Assembly (NCBI GenBank): GCA_052174135.1
Contig: JBQMRZ010000004.1
Coordinates: 186,001-250,000 of the forward strand
Direction of reading: 5' to 3'
DNA: 64,000 bases
DNA from: Arsenophonus sp052174135
GTDB lineage: Bacteria; Pseudomonadota; Gammaproteobacteria; Enterobacterales; Enterobacteriaceae
The notes under the pieces were generated by a model that saw nothing but the letters and a program-made list of their open reading frames with translations, made no database searches and had not been told where the DNA came from. The position numbers and the translations under genes were made by a program. Positions 45,174-53,763 of this stretch are shown here, one piece after another. Positions within the stretch are counted from its first letter, which is position 1; the number at the start of each line of letters is the position of its first letter.

Positions 45174-46469
45174 ATGGAAAAACAAATTATGCAAATTTTG
45201 TTATCTTATGAACCAGCAGCGCTTTGTTGGGGGAAAAATGCATTAATTAGTTATAGTGAAAAAGGAATTGTTATTCACGTGAACTCACAGGAAAAACTAT
45301 ATGAAATCCAAAGTGCAGGTCGTAAACTGGATAATCAAGGTATCCATCATGTCATATTAGCAGATAATAATTGGAATTTAGAAGAAAGTTGGGCATTTTG
45401 GCAAGGATTCAGATCGCCTAAGGGACCCCGCTCTATTGAATGGCCAAATTTATCTGAAAATGAAAAAAAGGAATTACAGTATCGCATACAAATTATTGAT
45501 TGGGTACGCGATATTATTAATAAACCACCTGAAGAATTATCCCCTGAACAATTAGCACAGCACAGCGTTAATTTATTATATGAGACAATAAAAGATAATA
45601 TTAATTATCGTATCATTAAGGGTGAAGAATTAGCAAAACAAAAGTATAATGGAATTTATATAATAGGTCGCGGTTCAACTCGCCCTCCTGCATTATTAGT
45701 TTTAGATTATAATCCAGCTCGAAATTTAAAAGAACCAGTATTTGCTTGTTTAGTAGGAAAAGGTGTTACGTTCGATTCTGGCGGTTATAGTATAAAACCA
45801 TCTTCATCAATGAATTCAATGAAAGCAGATATGGGAGGAGCCGCTATACTAACTGGAGCATTAGCATTAGCAATAAGTCGAGGTTTAAAACAACGAGTAA
45901 AACTTTTTCTCTGTATTGCCGATAATATGATAAGCGGTAATGCATTTAAATTAGGTGATATTATTCACTACCGTAATGGTAAATCTGTTGAAATTATGAA
46001 TACAGATGCAGAAGGAAGACTTATTTTAGCGGATGGATTAATCGATGCTTCTAAAGAAAATCCAGAATTAATTATTGATGCTGCAACACTAACAGGTGCA
46101 GCTAAAATAGCAGTAGGTAATGATTATCATTCTGTATTAAGTTTTGATGACAAATTAGTAGCTAAATTGATGTTTTCATCAGAAATAGAAAATGAACTTT
46201 TTTGGCGTTTACCTTTAGCAGAATTTCATCGTCGTCAATTACCTTCTATGTTTGCAGATATAAATAATATTTCGTTAAATTCTCATACTGCTGGTGCTAG
46301 TATAGCTGCTGCTTTTTTATCATATTTTGTTGAAAATTATTATAATGGATGGCTTCATATCGATTGCTCAGCTATTTATCATAAATCTTCTATGGATTTA
46401 TGGGCAGAAGGTGCAACCGGTATTGGCGTCAGAACTATTGCTAATTTATTGCTGAAAAAATCAAAGTAA
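45174..46469 (+). CDS. pepB: Peptidase B (M17 leucyl-aminopeptidase family)
   Basis: 431 residues (E. coli 427). This cytosolic hexameric metallo-aminopeptidase removes N-terminal residues from peptides. The catalytic C-terminal domain has GKGVTFDSGGYSIKPS, MKADMGGAA and the family signature NTDAEGRLILADGL, carrying the Lys, Asp and Glu ligands of the two metal ions. The N-terminal domain resembles PepB rather than the longer PepA. AAGG lies eight bases before the ATG. Its upstream neighbours in E. coli (isc operon, iscX) and downstream ones (sseB, sseA, yfhM, pbpC) are gone, so it marks the old position of the isc locus. Confidence 0.95.
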   Translation: MEKQIMQILLSYEPAALCWGKNALISYSEKGIVIHVNSQEKLYEIQSAGRKLDNQGIHHVILADNNWNLEESWAFWQGFRSPKGPRSIEWPNLSENEKKELQYRIQIIDWVRDIINKPPEELSPEQLAQHSVNLLYETIKDNINYRIIKGEELAKQKYNGIYIIGRGSTRPPALLVLDYNPARNLKEPVFACLVGKGVTFDSGGYSIKPSSSMNSMKADMGGAAILTGALALAISRGLKQRVKLFLCIADNMISGNAFKLGDIIHYRNGKSVEIMNTDAEGRLILADGLIDASKENPELIIDAATLTGAAKIAVGNDYHSVLSFDDKLVAKLMFSSEIENELFWRLPLAEFHRRQLPSMFADINNISLNSHTAGASIAAAFLSYFVENYYNGWLHIDCSAIYHKSSMDLWAEGATGIGVRTIANLLLKKSK

Positions 46470-47230
46470 ATATTATTTGTATCTTATTTGCACAGAAATT
46501 ATTTTCTTTGAACATAATTAACTAACAAGATTACATTAGTTATAAAATAATCTAAAATAATAGTAAATAAAATGAATAAATTTAATAACTAAAATAATGA
46601 TTTCATTAATAATTGAGAATATAATTAAATTAATCATACATAAATCTTGCTACAAGCATTAATTATTTAATATATTTTTAAATCATAGAAGAAAATATGA
46701 AGAATTTTTATTATTATATTATAACGCTAAATTATGATTATTATTTTAGAAATTAACATTAAATATAAATAATGATAATAATTAATTTTATAATCAAAAT
46801 AACATTTTTATCTTAAAAATAATAAATTAATTATTTTTCTTTGAAATCTAATTTCATACATGAGCATGAATGATTTAAATTAAACTATATACATACATAT
46901 ATAATTATTTAATTGATATAAAAACTACATAATACTTTTGTTATTGAAATTGTTAGATTTCATTATATTATTTATTGTTATATGATTTATATCCAGTGAT
47001 TTTATTAATTAATTTGTAATTAAATTTATTATTTTTTAAATTATATAAAATATATTTTTTAATGAAAATTAAAAAATTAAAAAAAATCTTCTCAAGAGTG
47101 TAATTGAATTTTTAATATTTATAGTAATTGGTTATTTTATTTTAATAAAAAATAATAAATTTCGCAGATGTAACAGATGAAAATATATGATAAAACGTTG
47201 TCATAAAAATGACAACTAAGAGGATTTTTA
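46470..47230. other. Spacer between pepB and ndk
   Basis: This stretch of 761 bases takes the place of sseB-sseA-yfhM-pbpC in E. coli. No remnant of those genes was recognised. It ends with the hairpin at 47197-47216 just ahead of the ndk ribosome-binding site. Confidence 0.7.
47197..47216 (+). promoter_or_regulatory. Hairpin immediately 5' of the ndk ribosome-binding site
   Basis: GTTGTCAT (47197-47204) and ATGACAAC (47209-47216) form a perfect 8-bp stem with an AAAA loop. AAGAGG, the ndk ribosome-binding site, begins at 47218 and the ATG is at 47231. A stem here could stabilise the mRNA 5' end, affect initiation or be a protein-binding dyad. Confidence 0.55.
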
Positions 47231-47656
47231 ATGACTATACAACGTACTTTTTCTATTATCAAGCCAAACGCTATTAAAAAAAATTTAATTGGTGAAATTT
47301 ATGGTCGCTTTGAAAAAGCTGGATTCAAAATAATTGCTGCTAAAATGATACATTTAAGCTATGAAAAAGCCGAATTTTTTTATATTGAGCACAAAGATAA
47401 ACCATTTTTTAATGGGTTAATCGAATTTATGACTTCATTACCAGTTATGTTGCAAGTTTTAACTGGAAAAAATGTTATACAACGTTATCGTGATTTAATG
47501 GGAGCAACGGATCCATATAAAGCGTCAGCAGGAACATTACGCGCGGATTATGCGGATAGTTTTACTGAAAATGCAGTGCATGGTTCAGATTCGATTAAAT
47601 CCGCAGAAAGAGAAATTTCTTTTTTCTTTAATGATAATGAAATTTGTTCGCGTTAG
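47231..47656 (+). CDS. ndk: Nucleoside diphosphate kinase
   Basis: 141 residues (E. coli 143). It transfers the terminal phosphate of ATP to nucleoside diphosphates through a phosphohistidine. The active His117 is in NAVHGSDS. The nucleotide-binding residues in RTFSIIKPNA (Lys11) and GTLRADYAD are intact. It completes NTP synthesis downstream of GuaA products. AAGAGG at 47218-47223 sets the start. It heads the block ndk-rlmN-rodZ-ispG-hisS-yfgM-bamB-der, all in E. coli order, 49 bases before rlmN. Confidence 0.97.
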   Translation: MTIQRTFSIIKPNAIKKNLIGEIYGRFEKAGFKIIAAKMIHLSYEKAEFFYIEHKDKPFFNGLIEFMTSLPVMLQVLTGKNVIQRYRDLMGATDPYKASAGTLRADYADSFTENAVHGSDSIKSAEREISFFFNDNEICSR

Positions 47657-47705
47657 TAAACAAATTATAGTTTTTATTAGAAAAATATAAGAAGGAAGTA
47701 ATATA

Positions 47706-48875
47706 ATGTTTTTTTTTAAAACAAAAGGTCAATATTTGCCTTCTTTTTCTACTATAAATAAATCAATAAAAATTAATTTATTAGATATGGATCTTAAACA
47801 GATGCAGCAATTTTTTAGTGGTATTGGAGAAAAACCTTTTCGAGCTAATCAGGTAATGAAATGGATTTATCATCATTTTTGTGATGATTTTGATATGATG
47901 ACAGATGTTAATAAAGTGCTTCGTGCTAAATTGAAGAAAATTTCTGAAATTCGAGCACCTGAAATTATACAAGAACAGAATTCTATTGATGGTACAATAA
48001 AATGGGCAATAAGAGTAGGTGATCAACAAATCGAGACAGTTTATATTCCTGAAAATAATAGAGCTACGCTTTGCGTCTCTTCTCAAGTTGGCTGCGCGCT
48101 TGCATGTAAATTTTGTTCAACTGCCAAACAAGGCTTTAATCGTAATTTACATGTTTCAGAAATCATAGGTCAAGTATGGCTTGTTGCTAAAATTATTAGT
48201 TCTTTAAAGTCTAGCGATCGACGACCAATTACTAATATTGTAATGATGGGAATGGGAGAACCACTATTAAATTTAAATAATGTTGTTCCGGCGATGAAAA
48301 TTATGATGGATGACTTTGGTTTTGGATTATCAAAACGACGAGTAACTTTATCAACCTCTGGTATTGTACCTGCACTTAATAAATTAGGTGATATGATTGA
48401 TGTTGCTTTAGCTATCTCTTTACATGCACCAACTAACGAAATTCGTGACGACATTGTACCTATTAATAAAAAATATAATATTGAAACTTTTCTAGCTAGT
48501 GTTCGACATTATCTAACTAAATCTAATGCAAATCAGGGGCATGTTACCGTTGAGTATGTTATGTTAAATGGTATAAATGATAGTATTAAACACGCACATC
48601 AATTAGCAGAATGTCTTAAGGATACGCCTAGTAAAATTAATTTGATTCCTTGGAATAAAATTCCTTTTTCGCCTTATAGGTGCAGTTCTAATAGCTGTAT
48701 TGATCGTTTTTCAAAAATATTAATGAAATATGGATTTACTACTATTGTACGTAAAACTCGTGGCGATGATATTAATGCAGCTTGCGGTCAATTAATAGGT
48801 GATGTTATTGATCGAACAAAACAAACTTTTAAAAAACATCTTACGGCCAAACAAATTAAAATTAAAATAATCTAA
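47706..48875 (+). CDS. rlmN: Dual-specificity rRNA/tRNA adenine-C2 methyltransferase RlmN
   Basis: 389 residues (E. coli 384). This radical SAM enzyme methylates C2 of A2503 in 23S rRNA and A37 in some tRNAs. The [4Fe-4S] ligands are the CX3CX2C motif in GCALACKFCSTA (Cys130, 134, 137). The methyl-carrying cysteine is in INAACGQL (near residue 360), and Cys123 in ATLCVSS aligns with the other functional cysteine. MGMGEPLLN and SLHAPTNEIRD are family hallmarks. The N-terminal 20 residues are unlike E. coli but are placed by a GAAGGAAG ribosome-binding site. It is an Fe-S client of the Suf system. Confidence 0.97.
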   Translation: MFFFKTKGQYLPSFSTINKSIKINLLDMDLKQMQQFFSGIGEKPFRANQVMKWIYHHFCDDFDMMTDVNKVLRAKLKKISEIRAPEIIQEQNSIDGTIKWAIRVGDQQIETVYIPENNRATLCVSSQVGCALACKFCSTAKQGFNRNLHVSEIIGQVWLVAKIISSLKSSDRRPITNIVMMGMGEPLLNLNNVVPAMKIMMDDFGFGLSKRRVTLSTSGIVPALNKLGDMIDVALAISLHAPTNEIRDDIVPINKKYNIETFLASVRHYLTKSNANQGHVTVEYVMLNGINDSIKHAHQLAECLKDTPSKINLIPWNKIPFSPYRCSSNSCIDRFSKILMKYGFTTIVRKTRGDDINAACGQLIGDVIDRTKQTFKKHLTAKQIKIKII

Positions 48876-49470
48876 TTTTTATAATATAAAAAATTAGATA
48901 CAACGATATATGGTATTATAAGATCTATAAAAAGAGTAATATGATAAAATATTTATCACTAATATTCTATTATTAGAAGGTTTATTACTTTGATGTAACG
49001 TTATTAATAAAAAATTGATATTATATTTGTAATGTTGGATATAATTAGATATTTTTTTATTTATCAAAAAATCTCAGCAAAATGTAGTATTTGTTTTTTT
49101 TAAAAAAAATCATGTGATAATATATCAAAATAGAATCCTAATATAGGAATATTGATCATTATATAAAAGCAAATAATGTAATCAATTGACTAGCAATAAT
49201 ATTAAAATATTTTAATGGTACAATTCGTTCAAATAGTAATTAATAATATGAATATATGATACATTAATTAAACTTTTATGCATTTAAATCATATTTTAAA
49301 ATGATTAAATTGATGGAAGAGAAAGAACATAGTTGGTTTAATCCTAAAAATATTTCAAAAAAATAAATAAGAAATATTATCGGTATGAAGGTTTTTTTAT
49401 TAACTTATTGATAGATTGAGTTCTTTTAAAAACCTTCATAATGTTAAAACTTTAAAAAATATCCCCGCGA
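48876..49470. other. Spacer between rlmN and rodZ
   Basis: This gap of 595 bases separates two genes that are near neighbours in E. coli. Some relatives carry pilW/pilF here, but no remnant is legible. It contains the inverted repeat at 49384-49440, which lies just before rodZ. Confidence 0.7.
49384..49440 (+). promoter_or_regulatory. 13-bp inverted repeat in front of rodZ
   Basis: TATGAAGGTTTTT (49384-49396) pairs exactly with AAAAACCTTCATA (49428-49440) over 31 bases, ending 30 bases before the rodZ ATG. It could be a leader structure, the terminator of an eroded upstream gene, or an operator. The GAAGG/CCTTC core is GC-rich for this region. Confidence 0.5.
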
Positions 49471-50460
49471 ATGAATAGCAACCATAAAACAGAAAAAATA
49501 GAAATTACCGTTGGTCAACGTTTATTAGAAGCACGAACAATGCTTAATCTTTCTAGAGAAATTATTGCGGAAAGACTTTGCTTAAAAATATGTACGATAC
49601 GTGAAATAGAAGAGGACAATAGCTCTAATAATGTTGATCCAACTTTTTTACGTGGTTATATTCGCTCTTATGCAAAGTTAGTAAAAATTCCAGAAAAAGA
49701 AATTCTTGAATTATTAGATAAATATACACCAGCAAAAATAGTAGTAGTTTCTCCCATGCAAAGTTATTCATTAGGGAAAATACATAAAAAATGGGAAAAT
49801 TGGATAATGAAATTTACATGGTTAATTATCATTATCTGTATAATAATGGTAGGTGTTTGGTGGTTTGAAGACTATAAAGCACAAAAGCAAGAAATTCTCA
49901 CTATGTCTGAACAAATTCAATCGAATACTACTCATACTCAATTACCAATAGAGCTTTTTTCTTCTACTTTCAAAAAAATAATTAAAACTGAACAAAATAA
50001 TTTAAATGTATTACAAGAAAAAACTAATATGAAATTATTAACTTCTAAAGTAGTAAAAAATAATAATACAAATATTAATGTTGAATCAATAATAAATCCA
50101 GAAAAAATAAAAACAACATCATCATTGAATAAGATAACTAATATTAATGGTGATATAAAATGGAATGCAGCAGAAGGGATTCCTATTAATAATAATATTT
50201 TTAATATAAAATATGTCAATGAAGTTGTAGTAAACTTTAAAGGAGAATGTTGGCTGGAAGTTCGTAATGATAAAGATAAGATTTTATTTAGTGGCATTAA
50301 AAATTTAGGTCAGACACTCGAATTAAATGGCGAACTCTCTTATCGTTTTAATATTGGTATACCCGCTCACATAACTTTGTTATTTAGAGGTAATTATGTT
50401 GATCTAAATCGTTTTATTAAAGCTAATCGACCAGCTAATTTTAAATTACCAAGATTATAA
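49471..50460 (+). CDS. rodZ: Cytoskeletal protein RodZ
   Basis: 329 residues (E. coli 337). RodZ links MreB filaments to the membrane and sets rod shape. An N-terminal helix-turn-helix of the Cro/XRE type lies at about 13-85 (GQRLLEARTMLNLS, AERLCLKICTIREIEED, FLRGYIRSYAKL). A single membrane segment spans about 112-132, followed by a periplasmic linker (about 135-245) rich in N, K and T instead of the P/T/A of E. coli. The RodZ C-terminal domain (about 248-329) contains GECWLEVRNDKDKILFSG and VDLNRFI. The linker change follows AT-biased codons. No good ribosome-binding site was seen before the ATG. Presence suggests an MreB-based elongation system elsewhere. Confidence 0.94.
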   Translation: MNSNHKTEKIEITVGQRLLEARTMLNLSREIIAERLCLKICTIREIEEDNSSNNVDPTFLRGYIRSYAKLVKIPEKEILELLDKYTPAKIVVVSPMQSYSLGKIHKKWENWIMKFTWLIIIICIIMVGVWWFEDYKAQKQEILTMSEQIQSNTTHTQLPIELFSSTFKKIIKTEQNNLNVLQEKTNMKLLTSKVVKNNNTNINVESIINPEKIKTTSSLNKITNINGDIKWNAAEGIPINNNIFNIKYVNEVVVNFKGECWLEVRNDKDKILFSGIKNLGQTLELNGELSYRFNIGIPAHITLLFRGNYVDLNRFIKANRPANFKLPRL

Positions 50461-50508
50461 ATGAATGTTTTAGAATATAACATCTATAAATAAATATAAA
50501 TTTTGAAT

Positions 50509-50525
50509 AAATAAGAAACCATCGT
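50509..50525. repeat. 17-base word shared with 12135-12151
   Basis: AAATAAGAAACCATCGT occurs identically here and at 12135-12151. Here it is part of the rodZ terminator stem. The other copy lies in empty sequence without the matching half of the stem. Confidence 0.6.
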
Positions 50526-50539
50526 GAATTCGATGGTTT
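50516..50539 (+). terminator. Terminator after rodZ
   Basis: AAACCATCG (50516-50524) pairs with CGATGGTTT (50531-50539) around TGAATT, followed by TTAATT. It has four G/C pairs in nine. It lies 55 bases after the rodZ stop and 57 before ispG, so ispG probably has its own promoter or depends on read-through. Confidence 0.7.
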
Positions 50540-50596
50540 TAATTGTAGAGATAGCTTAAATTATTAAATATTGATGTTATAGTGGAGTAAAAGTAT

Positions 50597-51736
50597 ATGT
50601 ATAAACAATCACTCATAAAAAGGCATAAATCAACATGTATTTATGTCGGCAATGTTCCTATTGGAAATGGTTCACCAATAACAGTACAATCTATGACGAA
50701 TACGAGGACAACAAATGTTTCAGCAACAGTTAAACAAATTAAATCTTTAGAACGAATTGGAGTTGACATTGTACGTATTTCCATACCGACAATGGATGCA
50801 GCTGAAGCATTTAAACTGATTAAACAACAAGTTAAAGTTCCTATTATTGCTGATATTCACTTTGATTATCGTATCGCATTAAAAGCCGCTAAATATGGTG
50901 CAGATTGTTTACGCATTAATCCAGGTAATATTGGTAATGAAGAACGTATTCGTCAAGTTGTTGATTGTGCACGTGATAAAAATATCCCTATTCGAATTGG
51001 TATTAACAGTGGTTCACTAGAAAAAAATATTCTAGAAAAATATGGTAAAGTTACACCGGCAGCTTTAGTTGAATCAGCTATGCGGCATGTTAATATACTA
51101 GATAGATTAAATTTTGATCAGTTTAAAATCAGCGTTAAAGCTTCGGATGTTTTTTTAACTGTAGATGCTTATCGTTTATTAGCTGGTAAAATTGATCAAC
51201 CGTTACATTTAGGTATTACAGAAGCTGGTGGATTACGTGTTGGTTCAATAAAATCTGCTATTGGACTAGGAATATTATTATCCGAAGGTATTGGTGATAC
51301 ATTGCGTATTTCATTAGCCGCTGATCCTATTGAAGAGGTTAAAGTTGGTTTTGATATCTTAAAATCATTACGCATTCGCTCACGAGGTATTAATTTTATT
51401 GCTTGCCCAACCTGCTCGCGCCAAGAATTTAATGTTATTGATACTGTTAATATATTAGAAGATCGATTAAAAGATATTATTACTCCAATGGATGTTTCAA
51501 TTATTGGTTGTGTTGTTAATGGTCCAGGTGAAGCGAAAGTTTCTACTATTGGTGTAACAGGGGCAAGGGTAAATAGTGGATTTTATGAAGATGGTATTCG
51601 TCAAAAAGAACGTTTAAATAATGCTAATATAATAGATCAATTAGAAACTAAAATTCGAGCAAAAGCTAGTATATTAGATAAAAATCAGAGGATTAATGTT
51701 GAAGAGCTAGATAAATCATTTAATAAAATTAGCTAA
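50597..51736 (+). CDS. ispG: 4-hydroxy-3-methylbut-2-en-1-yl diphosphate synthase IspG
   Basis: 379 residues (E. coli 372). The penultimate enzyme of the MEP isoprenoid pathway, converting methylerythritol cyclodiphosphate to HMBPP, it makes precursors for undecaprenol (used by YbjG's pathway) and quinones. The [4Fe-4S] ligands Cys270, Cys273 (ACPTCSRQEF) and Cys305 (IIGCVVNGPGEA) are at the E. coli positions, with the catalytic Glu in GPGEA. The N-terminal TIM barrel is intact (VQSMTNTRTTN, RINPGNIG, GITEAGG). GGAG lies shortly before the ATG. It is another client of Suf. Confidence 0.98.
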   Translation: MYKQSLIKRHKSTCIYVGNVPIGNGSPITVQSMTNTRTTNVSATVKQIKSLERIGVDIVRISIPTMDAAEAFKLIKQQVKVPIIADIHFDYRIALKAAKYGADCLRINPGNIGNEERIRQVVDCARDKNIPIRIGINSGSLEKNILEKYGKVTPAALVESAMRHVNILDRLNFDQFKISVKASDVFLTVDAYRLLAGKIDQPLHLGITEAGGLRVGSIKSAIGLGILLSEGIGDTLRISLAADPIEEVKVGFDILKSLRIRSRGINFIACPTCSRQEFNVIDTVNILEDRLKDIITPMDVSIIGCVVNGPGEAKVSTIGVTGARVNSGFYEDGIRQKERLNNANIIDQLETKIRAKASILDKNQRINVEELDKSFNKIS

Positions 51737-51837
51737 ATAATAGCTATTTGATTAGTTAATTTTGTTTATAGATTGCACTCTATTAATATTTTCTTTTATA
51801 ATTTACATTATGATAGATTTTAAAATAGAGAAATAAT

Positions 51838-53115
51838 GTGAGTAAAAATATACAATCTATTCGTGGTATGAATGATTGTTTTCTTCAAGATATTCAATTC
51901 TTCCAAAAAATTGAAAATAAATTAAAACAAATCATCACTAGTTATGGTTTTAGTGAAATACGTACACCTATTGTAGAGAAAAATTCATTATTTTCTCGAG
52001 CGATCGGTGAAATCACTGATGTAATTCAAAAAGAAATGTACACATTTAATGATCGAGATGGTGATATCTTAACATTGCGTCCAGAGAATACAGCTGGTTG
52101 TGTAAGGGCTGGAATTGAACATGGTTTATTGTATAATCAACAACAACGTATCTGGTATTTAGGCCCGATGTTTCGTTATGAGCGACCACAAAAAGGACGT
52201 TATCGTCAATTTCATCAGTTAGGTGTTGAAGTTTTTGGTTTAACTGGACCAGATATTGATGTTGAACTCATTATTATAATAAATCGTTGTTGGCGAGAGT
52301 TGGGAATCTCTAAACATATCTCACTAGAAATAAACTCTATTGGCTCATTAGAAACTAGAATAAAATACAAACACGCTTTAGTAGCTTTTTTGCAGAAATA
52401 TCAAGATAAATTTGATGAAGATTATCGATATCGTCTTTCAACTAATCCATTGCGTATCCTTGATTCAAAAAATCCTGACATACAAAAATTGCTTAATAAT
52501 GCTCCGTTATTTTCTGATTATCTTGATAATGATTCTAAAGAACATTTTTCTAGATTTTGTAAATCACTCGATATAGTAGGTATTCAGTATCGAATTAATC
52601 AACATTTAGTTCGTGGTTTAGATTATTATAATCGCACTGTATTTGAGTGGACTACCTATAAATTAGGGGCACAAGGTACAGTATGTGCTGGTGGACGTTA
52701 TGATGGACTCGTGGAACAACTTGGCGGAAGAGCTACCTCAGCAGTAGGGTTTGCGATTGGAATAGAACGAATAGTATTATTGATTAAGCAAATCAACCCG
52801 GATTTTATTGTTAAATGTACATTAGTTGATATTTATTTAATAGCTTCTAGTGTAATAAATCAACAAACAATATTATTATTAGCAGAAAAAATTCGTGATC
52901 AGATGCCAACTTTAAAATTAATGACTCACCATGGTGGTGGTGATTTTAAAAAACAATTAGCGCAAGCTTATAAATATCAGGCAAAATTTGTTTTAATTTT
53001 AGATGAAAATAAATGTCAATTTGATGAGGTTATAATAAAAAATTTACGAACTGGTGACCAAGAAAAAATTTCTCAACAGAATATTTTTATGCGCTTGACT
53101 GAAATTTTAGAATAA
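51838..53115 (+). CDS. hisS: Histidyl-tRNA synthetase
   Basis: 425 residues (E. coli 424). Class II aminoacyl-tRNA synthetase; charges tRNA-His. Motif 2 is in MFRYERPQKGRYRQFHQLG. The histidine-specific motifs LVRGLDYYNRTVFEW and CAGGRYDGL are present, and motif 3 is in AVGFAIGIERI. The C-terminal anticodon-binding domain (about 330-425) is complete. The start is GTG at 51838: GAG at 51828-51830 has suitable spacing, the protein MSKNIQSIRGMND matches the family, and the nearby ATG at 51836 is out of frame. It is 101 bases after ispG and ten before yfgM. Confidence 0.97.
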   Translation: MSKNIQSIRGMNDCFLQDIQFFQKIENKLKQIITSYGFSEIRTPIVEKNSLFSRAIGEITDVIQKEMYTFNDRDGDILTLRPENTAGCVRAGIEHGLLYNQQQRIWYLGPMFRYERPQKGRYRQFHQLGVEVFGLTGPDIDVELIIIINRCWRELGISKHISLEINSIGSLETRIKYKHALVAFLQKYQDKFDEDYRYRLSTNPLRILDSKNPDIQKLLNNAPLFSDYLDNDSKEHFSRFCKSLDIVGIQYRINQHLVRGLDYYNRTVFEWTTYKLGAQGTVCAGGRYDGLVEQLGGRATSAVGFAIGIERIVLLIKQINPDFIVKCTLVDIYLIASSVINQQTILLLAEKIRDQMPTLKLMTHHGGGDFKKQLAQAYKYQAKFVLILDENKCQFDEVIIKNLRTGDQEKISQQNIFMRLTEILE

Positions 53116-53125
53116 TGGAAACTTT

Positions 53126-53749
53126 ATGGAAAATTATACCATTGAAAACGAGAAAATAAGTTCTATCAAACGTTTTTTTATTAAAAATAGTAAAATATTA
53201 ATAATATTATTAATTATTGGAGCTAGTATTATTGTTACTTGGAATTATTGGCAATCATATCAAGAAAATAATTTTAAAAAAAGTGCCAAATCTTTTGAGA
53301 AGATTTCTTCTCAATTACAACAAATAAGTTCAAAACAAACTCTAATGGCTGCCGAACAATTTGCTAATGAAACAAATAACATATATGGAGTGTTAGTTAG
53401 TATTAAACTAGCTAAAATTTTAGTTGAAAAAAATGATATTATTTATGCAGAAAATATTTTGTTAAGAGCATTAGCAGTAACAAAATCAGATAATCTTAAA
53501 GATTTAATCAATATTAGATTAGCGCGTTTACAATTAGCTTTAAATAAAATAGATCAAGTTTTAATTTCTTTGAGTCAAATAAATAATCAAGGATTGGACA
53601 TGATCATTGAAGATATTCGTGGTGATCTTTTATTAAAAAAAGGTGATATCAATGGCGCTCGTTTAGCTTATTCTAATGGAATAAAATCAAGTGGAGATAA
53701 AATGATGAAGACAATATTAAAATTAAAAATTAATAGCTTACCAAACTGA
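53126..53749 (+). CDS. yfgM: Inner-membrane TPR protein YfgM (SecYEG-associated)
   Basis: 207 residues (E. coli 206). It has a short cytoplasmic N-terminus, one membrane anchor at about residues 23-42 followed by NYWQSYQ, and a periplasmic TPR-like helical domain to the end. In E. coli YfgM (also called AncB) associates with the SecYEG translocon and the chaperone PpiD. Similarity is moderate, but length, topology and position between hisS and bamB are decisive. It starts ten bases after hisS and ends 14 before bamB, so the three are probably cotranscribed. Confidence 0.92.
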   Translation: MENYTIENEKISSIKRFFIKNSKILIILLIIGASIIVTWNYWQSYQENNFKKSAKSFEKISSQLQQISSKQTLMAAEQFANETNNIYGVLVSIKLAKILVEKNDIIYAENILLRALAVTKSDNLKDLINIRLARLQLALNKIDQVLISLSQINNQGLDMIIEDIRGDLLLKKGDINGARLAYSNGIKSSGDKMMKTILKLKINSLPN

Positions 53750-53763
53750 GGAAAATATAAAAA

